DNA of 33,392 bases from Octadecabacter sp. (GTDB lineage Bacteria > Pseudomonadota > Alphaproteobacteria > Rhodobacterales > Rhodobacteraceae): assembly GCA_017886375.1 (NCBI GenBank), contig JAGGNB010000174.1, positions 1-33,392 on the forward strand, written 5' to 3'. Shown here one piece after another: positions 26,287-33,392 of the stretch; position 1 is the first letter of the stretch; each line of letters starts with the position of its first letter. Both the position numbers and the translations under genes were made by a program. Under the pieces are notes generated by a model. That model had not been told where the DNA came from. It searched no databases and saw only the letters and a program-made list of their open reading frames with translations.

Positions 26287-26856
26287 ATGACAGATAAAGC
26301 AACTTCGAGCATTTCTCGGCGTGGATTACTTGGTGCCTTTGCGGCAACCGCAGTGATCGCCGCCCCTACCTATTCAAGTGCCGCGGGCTTTTTGCGCGGC
26401 GGAGGCGACATCCGGCGTTTGAAAATGTATTCGGGGCGCACAGGCGAAAGCATCGACACGATCTACTGGATCGAGGGCAACTACATCCCCGAGGCGATTG
26501 CCGAAGTGAACCGGTTCTTCCGCGACTGGCGCGATGGCCAGACCCACCAGATCGACACGCGCACAATCGACATCGTGGCGGCGACGCAAAACCTTTTGGA
26601 CAGCAACCAACCCTACACCCTGATTTCGGGCTTCCGCTCTTCGCAGACAAACGCGATGTTGCGGTCCAATTCGTCCGGTGTTGCGCGCAATTCACTGCAC
26701 CTTCAGGGTCAAGCGGCCGATTTGCGCATGCAGGGCCGTTCAGTGAACCAAATGGCACGCGCAGCCGCAAGCTGTAGTGCTGGTGGCGTCGGCCGCTATT
26801 CCGGTTCCAACTTCGTTCACATGGATTGTGGCGCCGTGCGCAGCTGGGGCAGCTAA
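26287..26856 (+). CDS. DUF882 (MepK/YcbK-like) murein endopeptidase, Tat-exported
   Basis: A 189-residue zinc peptidase of the M15 type. The N-terminus has a twin-arginine signal (SISRRGLLGAFAATAVIAA). The metal site is visible: H138 (SLHLQGQAADLRM), D145 and H178 (FVHMDCG), with the SGFRSSQTN motif upstream. E. coli MepK (YcbK) of this family cleaves 3-3 peptidoglycan cross-links, the type that L,D-transpeptidases make. The ribosome site is weak (GGGACAG some distance upstream). It is divergent from the L,D-transpeptidase gene. Confidence 0.92.
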   Translation: MTDKATSSISRRGLLGAFAATAVIAAPTYSSAAGFLRGGGDIRRLKMYSGRTGESIDTIYWIEGNYIPEAIAEVNRFFRDWRDGQTHQIDTRTIDIVAATQNLLDSNQPYTLISGFRSSQTNAMLRSNSSGVARNSLHLQGQAADLRMQGRSVNQMARAAASCSAGGVGRYSGSNFVHMDCGAVRSWGS

Positions 26857-26898
26857 CCCAACTCGGTTAACCGCCACAATCGAAGATACAATACCAAG

Positions 26899-26925
26899 GC
26901 CCGAACATGATTGTTCGGGCTTTTT
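26899..26925 (+). terminator. Intrinsic terminator after the DUF882 gene
   Basis: A 9-bp perfect stem GCCCGAACA (26899-26907) / TGTTCGGGC (26912-26920) with loop TGAT is followed by TTTTT (26921-26925). It lies 42 bp after the stop codon and isolates the gene from the peroxidase downstream. Confidence 0.9.
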
Positions 26926-26955
26926 CGTTTACTAGGCCCTAAAATCACAAAATAT

Positions 26956-26984
26956 TTGTCAAACCCTTACCAATTTCCTAAAAT
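26956..26984 (+). promoter_or_regulatory. Probable sigma-70-type promoter for the haem peroxidase
   Basis: TTGTCA (26956-26961), 17-bp spacer, TAAAAT (26979-26984). A transcript would start near 26991, 23 bp before the ATG at 27014. This is after the ATG at 26987, so it also argues for the later start. The surrounding A/T richness could mimic a promoter by chance. Confidence 0.55.
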
Positions 26985-27013
26985 TTATGGTGGGGCGTGG
27001 TGAAGGTGGACTG

Positions 27014-29704
27014 ATGGCAAATAGCTGTCCTTTTCTTGCGAATATTCAAGCTCAAGAACGTCTCACTGGGGCGCGATATGACGACGACATCTCTGAAACG
27101 TTCAGCGGTGGCGCGGATCCGGTGCAGGTGTCGATGGTTGTGTTTGATCAAGACGGCGACAACCCCAACAGCGCCGGATTAAGCACTCTGTTTACCACGT
27201 TCGGCCAGTTCCTCGATCACGATATGGTTTTGACGCCAGAGGATCACGACGCGGGAATACTCAACCTCGTCGGAATGCCGCATGATATCGCGCGCTCGCA
27301 AGTCGCAGAGGAGATCGGCGACGGAGAAACCATTGCACCGACCAACGCGGTGACTTGGCAGATCGACGGTAGCCAAGTTTACGGGTCAACTGAGGCGCGG
27401 ATGGAGGATCTGCGTAGTTTTGAGGGTGGCAAACTGCGGATGCAGGACGATACGACATCCGCGTCCGATATGCTGCCTGATGCCGACGAAGACAGTTTTA
27501 TGGCGGGCGACATCAGCGGCGATGATCCGGTGTATCTTGCCGGTGACATCCGCGCCAATGAGAACCCTAACCTGCTGTCGTTGCAGACATTATTTGTGCG
27601 TGAACACAATCATTGGGCGGATAAGCTTGCGCAGGAACACCCCGATTGGTCCGACGAACAACTTTACGACGCCGCGCGATCCATTGTCGAATACGAACTG
27701 CAACAGATCACCTACAAGGAATGGTTGCCGCATCTGATTGGCGATGCCGTTGGGGAAGACACGGGATTTGATGCCAGTGTTTCGGGCGAGTCGTCAGTAG
27801 AATTCTCTACCGCAGCTTTCCGCTTTGGTCATACGCTTGTGTCATCCAGCATTGATCTGGTTGGCGAAGACGGGACCGATGCAGGTTCGGTCGCTTTGAT
27901 GGACGCATTCTTCAACCACTCGCCCGTGGAAGACAACGGCATCGAAGCGATCATGCGCGGCCAGTTGAGCGCGACTGCACAAGAACTCGACACCGAAATT
28001 GTCGATGATTTAAACTTTTTCCTTGAGACACCGGACGGCGTGTCGGGTTTTTCCCTCGCAGCGCTGAACCTCGCGCGGGGCCTTGATCATGGGCTCGACA
28101 GCTATATCGAGGTGCGTGCGCAATTGATCGGTGACATTGATCCTGCGACGCTGGACCCGCAAGATTTCTCAATCATAACGAGCGACGAAGACGTGCAAGC
28201 GCGCCTTGCGGCGGTTTATGACGATGTCTTTCAGGTCGACCTGTGGGTCGGCGGACTGGCCGAAGACGCAATTACGGGCACCCAGATGGGGCCCCTGTTC
28301 ACCCACATCATTACCGACCAATTCACCCGCACCCGCGCGGCGGACGACACGTTCGGCGACCTTGACCCCGCATTGGGCGACGACATCATTGCGGAAGTGA
28401 AGGCCAGTTCTTTCGCCACGATAATCGCGCGTAACACCGACGTGGACATGGTGCAGGACGACGTATTCCTCGCCGCTGACCGCAGCCTGACGGAGATTGA
28501 GGCGATTGAAACCTCATGGCGCGCAGACGTGATCGACTTGGCCGCAAAATCGCTGAACGGGTCGCTTTATACTGGGTCTGGCGATGACATTTTGACGCTG
28601 TCCGGCGGCACGGTGATCAGCGGCAATGTGCACATGGAACTCGGCAACGACACGCTGATCGCGAGCAGCGGCGTCATCACCGGCAGCGTCGATATGGGGC
28701 TTGGCGATGACACCGTCACGCTGACGGGCACCGCGGATGTGCTGGGTGACGTCAGCACCTACAACGGCGACGCCACTGTGACTTTAGCAGACATGGCGCA
28801 TGTTGGCGGCAGCGTGTTAACCGGCCACGGCGACGATGCTGTGGTGTTAACGGGCCGCGCGACGATTGACGGCGATCTGCGCACCGGGCACGGCCAAGAC
28901 GACATTTTCCTTGGCGCACGGACCACGGTGAGCGGCGAGGTAGATGCCGGCAAAGGCGACGATATCATCCGGCTTGAGGCTGGTGCATCGGTCAAAAGCA
29001 TCAATGGTGGTAAAGGGTTAGACACCTTAACGCGGTCGGAAAACACCCGCATCGAATATGACGAAGACCCCACCAATGGCACAGTTTTCTATCTGGACGA
29101 TGCTGGCAATGACACCGGCGAAAGTGTTGATTTCCAATCCATCGAACGCATCACCTGCTTCACCCTCGGCACGCTGATTATCACTGAACGCGGCAAGCAA
29201 GCGATAGAGACATTGCAGGTTGGTGATCGTGTCTGGACCCTCGACAACGGGCTGCGACCCATCGCATGGATTGGCCGCGCGACGGTTGCGGCCACGGGCG
29301 ATCTTGCGCCGATCCTGATCCGCAAAGGTGCGATGCACAACGCGCGTGATCTGCTGGTGTCACCGCAGCACCGCATGATGCTGGATGGATGGCGCGTGGA
29401 AATGCACTGTGGCGCGGATGAGGTTTTGGCCCCAGCAAAGGCGCTTATCAACGATCAAACGATCCGCCGCGTTGAGGGAGGCATTGTGACTTATGTTCAC
29501 ATCGCGTTCGACACCCATGAAATCGTTATGGCCGAAGGCATTGCATCCGAAAGCTTTTTCCCCGGTGCTGAGGCGCTCAACGCGTTGGACCACGCAGCAC
29601 GCAACGAAATCTTGACGCTTTTCCCGCAATGGCGCTGCCCCGCACACCGCCCAACCACAGCGCGGCCAGTGGTTACGACGCGTGAAGCGAAACCGTTGAT
29701 GTAA
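27014..29704 (+). CDS. Secreted animal-type haem peroxidase with repeat domain and C-terminal Hint domain
   Basis: An 896-residue protein in three parts. Residues 1-500 are an animal haem peroxidase: distal side LDHD with D68 and H69, R180 and E183 in LAGDIRANENP, LFVREHNHWADKL, and the proximal H273 in AAFRFGHTL. These match myeloperoxidase D94, H95, R239, E242 and H336. Residues about 516-672 are glycine/aspartate-rich repeats. Residues about 713-850 are a Hint domain of the roseobacter type (CFTLGT with C715, then LQVGDRVWTLDNGLRPIAWIG and SPQHRMML). There is no signal peptide, so type I secretion through a C-terminal signal is likely. AAGGTGG before 27014 and the promoter position favour that start over 26987. 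Peroxidase substrate and target are unknown. Confidence 0.93.
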   Translation: MANSCPFLANIQAQERLTGARYDDDISETFSGGADPVQVSMVVFDQDGDNPNSAGLSTLFTTFGQFLDHDMVLTPEDHDAGILNLVGMPHDIARSQVAEEIGDGETIAPTNAVTWQIDGSQVYGSTEARMEDLRSFEGGKLRMQDDTTSASDMLPDADEDSFMAGDISGDDPVYLAGDIRANENPNLLSLQTLFVREHNHWADKLAQEHPDWSDEQLYDAARSIVEYELQQITYKEWLPHLIGDAVGEDTGFDASVSGESSVEFSTAAFRFGHTLVSSSIDLVGEDGTDAGSVALMDAFFNHSPVEDNGIEAIMRGQLSATAQELDTEIVDDLNFFLETPDGVSGFSLAALNLARGLDHGLDSYIEVRAQLIGDIDPATLDPQDFSIITSDEDVQARLAAVYDDVFQVDLWVGGLAEDAITGTQMGPLFTHIITDQFTRTRAADDTFGDLDPALGDDIIAEVKASSFATIIARNTDVDMVQDDVFLAADRSLTEIEAIETSWRADVIDLAAKSLNGSLYTGSGDDILTLSGGTVISGNVHMELGNDTLIASSGVITGSVDMGLGDDTVTLTGTADVLGDVSTYNGDATVTLADMAHVGGSVLTGHGDDAVVLTGRATIDGDLRTGHGQDDIFLGARTTVSGEVDAGKGDDIIRLEAGASVKSINGGKGLDTLTRSENTRIEYDEDPTNGTVFYLDDAGNDTGESVDFQSIERITCFTLGTLIITERGKQAIETLQVGDRVWTLDNGLRPIAWIGRATVAATGDLAPILIRKGAMHNARDLLVSPQHRMMLDGWRVEMHCGADEVLAPAKALINDQTIRRVEGGIVTYVHIAFDTHEIVMAEGIASESFFPGAEALNALDHAARNEILTLFPQWRCPAHRPTTARPVVTTREAKPLM
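28559..29029 (+). repeat. Six to seven roughly 21-residue repeats inside the peroxidase
   Basis: Successive units share the pattern G-x-V/L-x-x-G-x-G-D-D-x-x-x-L, for example GSVDMGLGDDTVTL, GSVLTGHGDDAVVL and GEVDAGKGDDIIRL, with each unit ending in a valine- or isoleucine-rich turn. This looks like a calcium-binding or beta-helical repeat related to, but not identical with, the nine-residue RTX repeat. Confidence 0.75.
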
Positions 29705-29740
29705 ACGAATTCGCTAAGGTTTGAGAACGACCTGTCTGCG

Positions 29741-32290
29741 TCACGAATCACAGCGCCTCAACTCGATCGCATCACGGGGCGCATGTTGGTTGCGCATCAT
29801 TTCGTGACCATGATGACTCGTTTTGCGGGATCGCGCGACGTCGGGACCCGCTTGCGCACCACTGCGGGAGGCGACCAGCATCTTGGCAAACGCGGACTCG
29901 GCCATTGGGCGTGCAAGGATGAAACCCTGCAGCGCCTCACACTCCAGCTGCAATATCGCGTTGAGCTGCTTTTGCGTTTCAATTCCTTCAACCACGACAC
30001 CACACCCTTCAAGGGCCGCAACCCGCGCCAAGGCTTTGAGAATAAGAATTTGCGACGGATTTGTTTCGAGCGGGGCCACCAACTTCCGATCGATTTTTAC
30101 CCTGTCCGGCCGCACTGTTTGCAGCGCAACGATTGAAGATCGACCCGAGCCGAAATCATCCAATTCGAGCCGGATGCCCGCCGCGCGAAGTTGATTTAAT
30201 GTGTCGCTTATCGCGTTGTCGCAGGTGTCCAGAAAAGCAGTCTCCAACAGTTCAAATGAAATCGCGTGGTGCGGCTGAACCCGATCAGAAATATGTTGCA
30301 ACAAACCAGGTTCCTGCAGGCGGTCGAACGAGATATTTAACGCAACAATCGGCACTTCAAGCCCGGCTTTTGCCCATTTGGTTTGTGCGTCCAACACGAA
30401 ATCAAACACATAGTCATCAATGCGCGGCAGCAATCCGGTCTTGTGCGCGAGGGCCAAGAATTCATCCGGCCCGATCAAGCCGCGTTCAGGGCAATTCCAA
30501 CGCACGAGCGCCTCAGCCCCGATAAGGGCATTGGTTTTTGCATCAAATTGGGGTTGAAAATGGCAGATGATCTGACCTGATGTTAGCGCTGTGCGCAGGT
30601 TGTTATGCGCGTGCGCATCAATCTGGGTGACTGCACGCAGCCCCGGCGCGAAGACCTTAAAGCAGGACCGTCCGTCGGATTTCGCCGCATAAAGCGCAAC
30701 ATCGGCGTTGATAAACACCTCTGACGCGTCGGCAACATCGCCACGCCCCATCGCGCACCCAAGGCTCAACCCGAATGTTTTGGCCTGTTCATGAATGAAC
30801 ATCGGCTGCGCCATCAGATCAATAATGTCTTGGCACAGCTCATAGACTTCAGTTTCGTCCACAAAGTGTTCCAACAAGACGACAAATTCATCCCCCCCGA
30901 TCCGACAGACCAGACCGCGCGATCCCACAAGGTCGCGCAGGTTTTCAGACACCAGCACAAGCACGCTGTCGCCCGCGCCGTGGCCCAGTGTGTCGTTGAT
31001 TTGCTTGAAATGATCGAGGTCGATGTGCATGACCGCAAACTGGTCTTCGGCGTTGATCCGATCCAGCAGCGCTTGCGTGGTTTCATCCAGCAAGCGCCGG
31101 TTCGCCAAACCGGTCAACGCATCATGGCGCGAGTCGTGTTCTAGCAATTCACGGGCGCGTTCCAGTTCTTGCGCGCGGTGATAGTCATCCGTCACGTCAA
31201 TATTCACACCAAGCATTCTGCCATTGGACTTTGACGTACGCACAAACCGCGCAAGGCTGCGCACATGGCGCACTTCCCCGTCATCGCGCACAATCCGGAA
31301 ATCGCGGTTAAAATCATCCCTCTGCTGAAAACACAGTTGGGCGTAGTCCTTGGTTCCTTGGGCGTCATCGGGATGCAGGTGGGTTTCCCAGATTTCAGAC
31401 AGATCGAGATCTGTGTCGTTGGTAATGCCATACATTTCAAGCATCCGGTCGTCCCAGTCTTCCAAACCGGTCTCTGCGTCAAATTCCCACACACCGATCC
31501 CTGCCGCTTCAATCGCCAGCTGCATTTTATTGCTGAGCTTCGTAAGCTCTGTCTCATTTTCCTTAATCGCGGTGATGTCGGTATCGACGCCAACAATTTC
31601 AACAGGTTGACCGGCGGCGTCGTAGGACATCACCTTTGATCGGCACGAAAACCAGATCCAATGCCCGTCGGGATGCCAGCGGCGATACTGTGAATTCACC
31701 TTGTCTTTGTCGCCGCTCACTTGGCCATTGAACAAGGCCTGCACCATCTCGCGGTCATCGGGATGGATTTCTTGCAACCATTTCTCGCGGTGGGTGTGAT
31801 TTGTAGCGAGGTCTTCGTCCAACGCGATGCCCCGCATCCGGCGCCAGGCATCCGAGACGTTGAAGGATTTCTCCAACGTGTTGTAGTTCCATATCCCTTG
31901 ATCAAGATGTTCGAGCAAGAACCGCAACCGCGAACTGTCGATCGCATTATCCGGTGTGAGCTGGCATAAATAAAGCCCATGCTGTGTCGTTTGCGCGATG
32001 CTGTTTAGGGTTAATTTAAGATGCCCTGAGGCGGCGTTCACTTTGGTTACAAATGCTGTTTTGTGCCCAGTTCCACGCGCAAAAAAAGCGGCAACATCCG
32101 CGCCGCAACTTGGACGCAAAACATCCCATAAGGCAGCCCCGAACGTCTGCGGTGCAGTGACAGACAGGCACGACAGAAAGTCGCTGTTCCAAGATAAAAT
32201 CGTACCCGTCCCATCAACCACAGCGGCAGGCTGCGCCATGACGGACACTACAGCAGTGGCGAATGCGTGATCGGCCGGTGCGTCACCCAT
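29741..32290 (-). CDS. PAS-PAS-GGDEF-EAL cyclic-di-GMP turnover protein
   Basis: An 849-residue enzyme, probably cytoplasmic as no membrane segment is seen. The N-terminal part, to about residue 385, holds two or three PAS/PAC sensor units (IHPDDREMVQALFNG, VEIVGVDTDITA, THLHPDDAQGT, MLGVNIDVTD). The diguanylate cyclase domain follows (HDALTGLANRR, IDLDHFKQINDTLGH) with an intact GGDEF motif at 465-469. The EAL phosphodiesterase domain has EAL at 593-595 and the other catalytic landmarks (ALNISFDRL, FELLETAFLD, DDFGSGRSS, KIDRKLV, VVVEGIET), so both activities are possible. I chose the ATG at 32290; a GTG at 32329 is also open. Neither has a strong ribosome site. It converges on the peroxidase gene. 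Confidence 0.93.
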   Translation of the reverse strand: MGDAPADHAFATAVVSVMAQPAAVVDGTGTILSWNSDFLSCLSVTAPQTFGAALWDVLRPSCGADVAAFFARGTGHKTAFVTKVNAASGHLKLTLNSIAQTTQHGLYLCQLTPDNAIDSSRLRFLLEHLDQGIWNYNTLEKSFNVSDAWRRMRGIALDEDLATNHTHREKWLQEIHPDDREMVQALFNGQVSGDKDKVNSQYRRWHPDGHWIWFSCRSKVMSYDAAGQPVEIVGVDTDITAIKENETELTKLSNKMQLAIEAAGIGVWEFDAETGLEDWDDRMLEMYGITNDTDLDLSEIWETHLHPDDAQGTKDYAQLCFQQRDDFNRDFRIVRDDGEVRHVRSLARFVRTSKSNGRMLGVNIDVTDDYHRAQELERARELLEHDSRHDALTGLANRRLLDETTQALLDRINAEDQFAVMHIDLDHFKQINDTLGHGAGDSVLVLVSENLRDLVGSRGLVCRIGGDEFVVLLEHFVDETEVYELCQDIIDLMAQPMFIHEQAKTFGLSLGCAMGRGDVADASEVFINADVALYAAKSDGRSCFKVFAPGLRAVTQIDAHAHNNLRTALTSGQIICHFQPQFDAKTNALIGAEALVRWNCPERGLIGPDEFLALAHKTGLLPRIDDYVFDFVLDAQTKWAKAGLEVPIVALNISFDRLQEPGLLQHISDRVQPHHAISFELLETAFLDTCDNAISDTLNQLRAAGIRLELDDFGSGRSSIVALQTVRPDRVKIDRKLVAPLETNPSQILILKALARVAALEGCGVVVEGIETQKQLNAILQLECEALQGFILARPMAESAFAKMLVASRSGAQAGPDVARSRKTSHHGHEMMRNQHAPRDAIELRRCDS

Positions 32291-32347
32291 GATGAAAATC
32301 TCAACCAACTTGTGAACAAAACATCCCACAGGCGTAACGATCCAAAG

Positions 32348-32578
32348 TTACAAATTGGTTAACGGCGCAAAAATTTGCCCTGCGCGCGCGCCCAAAAGGG
32401 GCCATTTCTGACACGCACTGTTGGAAGTTTCATCACTTTCAACCTCCGTTAGGTCTTCCGCAATTGGCGGCAGTGTTGGCAAGTTGTTGCTGCCAACGGT
32501 GCGCCGCATGAGGGACATCCCACTGAGGCGCGCACGTTCGGTTATCGGACGCGTCGCCTTGGCCAATTCGCGTGCCAT
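32348..32578 (-). CDS. Possible small protein upstream of the c-di-GMP enzyme
   Basis: A 76-codon frame starting MARELAKATRPITERARLSG and ending at TAA at 32348, with AAGGCGG 5 bp before the ATG. It lies 57 bp before the start of the GGDEF-EAL gene. No recognised domain, no signal peptide. The composition looks moderately protein-like (basic N-terminal half, acidic middle), but it could be spurious, as the region to its right is degraded. Confidence 0.35.
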   Translation of the reverse strand: MARELAKATRPITERARLSGMSLMRRTVGSNNLPTLPPIAEDLTEVESDETSNSACQKWPLLGARAGQIFAPLTNL

Positions 32579-32829
32579 TGGCCGCCTTTAGGCCCAAGAA
32601 CAGCGGTGGGGTGTCAGGTTTAGACACATGCGGGGTGGTCCAAATTTCAAGAAAGCTAGGTTTTGGATCATCTGACGCAAGTCGCCAAAACAGCGCAGGT
32701 GCATCTGCTGGCAGTGGTTTGCGCGACGCCGCATTGCATTGCGACAGCCGATGATTGCCCGCTGGCATGACAATTTGAACAAGCGCGTGATCATGCCCAA
32801 TAGACGGTTTGGTTCAATCCCTCGATCAA
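32579..32829. other. Region without an assignable gene
   Basis: Overlapping short frames run through on the minus strand, but none resembles a known protein and no ribosome site or hairpin stands out. It may hold the unrecognisable 3' part of the glutamate-synthase-like pseudogene. Confidence 0.4.
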
Positions 32830-33392
32830 GGATTAGAGCGCATAATGTGGCGACCAGCAAAGTTAACGTTTCCACGCCCGCAGCCAAAGCGGCACCATGT
32901 CTTTTCTAATATGCTGCGCAGAGAGTTTGTAGCCGATAGGGATTCCGCCCGTAGGAGCGCGCATTTCGTCAGCAAGTTCCTTGATCTGGCTAACGTCGGT
33001 CCAGTCAGAATGCCGTGGCGCAGAGAATGCTGATGTCCGCGGTTGCAAGCAGCGCACCTGTGCAATTTTGCCCTGCACTTTGTCGCCAGGCAAGGGGCCG
33101 CCTGTGCCAGTTTTGGCCCCTTGCACACCCTTGAAATGGAACGCCTGCACCATATCCAATTTTCCCAACCAAAGCCGGACCGCGCCGACGCCAGGTCGTA
33201 AAAGTGGCGGCTAATTTCGGTTTGTTCTTCGGGCAACATGCCAGCTTTGCCCGCACAAATTCAGGTTCGTGCCATCTGCGCGCCGCGTGCGAAAGCGCCC
33301 TTTGCAGACCCCGATCAGGCACAAGACAGGACATGCCCAGCACATTGATGTAACTTCGTTTGTACCCCAAAAGGTCCCACGTTTTCGTTGGG
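32830..33392 (-). pseudogene. Decayed glutamate-synthase-like FMN-binding protein, cut by right edge
   Basis: Pieces of one protein are spread over three reading frames on the minus strand. From the edge inward: GMS and ADGTNLN in one frame, then AGKAGMLPEEQ and DLASARSGFGWE in another, then GKLDMVQAFHFKG, QGAKTGTGGPLPGDKVQGKIAQV, DWTDVSQIKELADE and GGIPIGYKLSAQHI in a third, then AALAAGVETL back in the first. This is the order expected in the FMN-binding domain of the glutamate synthase family (GltB-like, QGAKxGxGG and GGxPxGxK motifs). At least three frameshifts separate the pieces, so no full-length product can be made. The N-terminal end lies beyond the window; the C-terminal end is not recognisable past about 32830. 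Confidence 0.8.

Overview
The window is about 33 kb of an alphaproteobacterial chromosome, most likely a marine Rhodobacteraceae (Roseobacter group) member. The evidence is the pyrH-frr-uppS-cdsA run, an invasion-associated-locus-B-like protein, an animal-haem-peroxidase/Hint fusion of the kind common in roseobacters, a 523-residue exported protein placed directly before xerD, and a moderately high GC content. No rRNA, tRNA, CRISPR array, insertion sequence or prophage is visible. Genus cannot be fixed from sequence reading alone.

Layout, left to right. (1) 1-2933, minus strand: pyrH, frr, uppS and cdsA (cut by the left edge), linking UMP phosphorylation, ribosome recycling, the lipid carrier for cell wall synthesis and CDP-diacylglycerol synthesis. 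(2) miaA, divergent from pyrH. (3) 4001-11445, plus strand: an AraC-family regulator followed by a complete peptide-type ABC importer (Tat-exported binding protein, two permeases, one fused double ATPase), with a perfect 27-bp palindrome between regulator and importer and a hairpin terminator at the end. (4) 11583-12824: a lytic transglycosylase and ssb, divergent. (5) 12904-14651, minus: aroK-aroB with a 4-nt overlap. (6) 14841-18858, plus: a 50-residue membrane protein, a 523-residue exported protein, xerD and a CorC/HlyC-type membrane protein, tightly packed. (7) 18904-20457, minus: a HerA-like ATPase (DUF853). (8) A 520-bp gap with a possible small RNA, then an IalB-like exported protein. 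(9) 21708-25929, minus: an L,D-transpeptidase, lpxD, an acyl carrier protein and a ketoacyl synthase; the last two resemble the NodF/NodE pair. (10) 26287-26856, plus: a Tat-exported MepK-like (DUF882) peptidase divergent from the L,D-transpeptidase. (11) 27014-29704, plus: a secreted haem peroxidase joined to a repeat domain and a Hint domain. (12) 29741-32290, minus: a PAS-GGDEF-EAL c-di-GMP enzyme, with a possible small ORF upstream. (13) The right end holds a frameshifted remnant of a glutamate-synthase-like FMN protein.

Envelope construction dominates: undecaprenyl and phospholipid precursors, lipid A acylation, peptidoglycan cross-linking and cleavage, and import of peptides or similar solutes. 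The parts most worth a second look are the peroxidase-repeat-Hint protein, the NodFE-like pair beside lpxD, the divergent pair that probably makes and cleaves 3-3 peptidoglycan cross-links, the enlarged ABC permeases, the perfect palindrome before the ABC operon, and the orphan promoter-hairpin-terminator unit near 20.75 kb.
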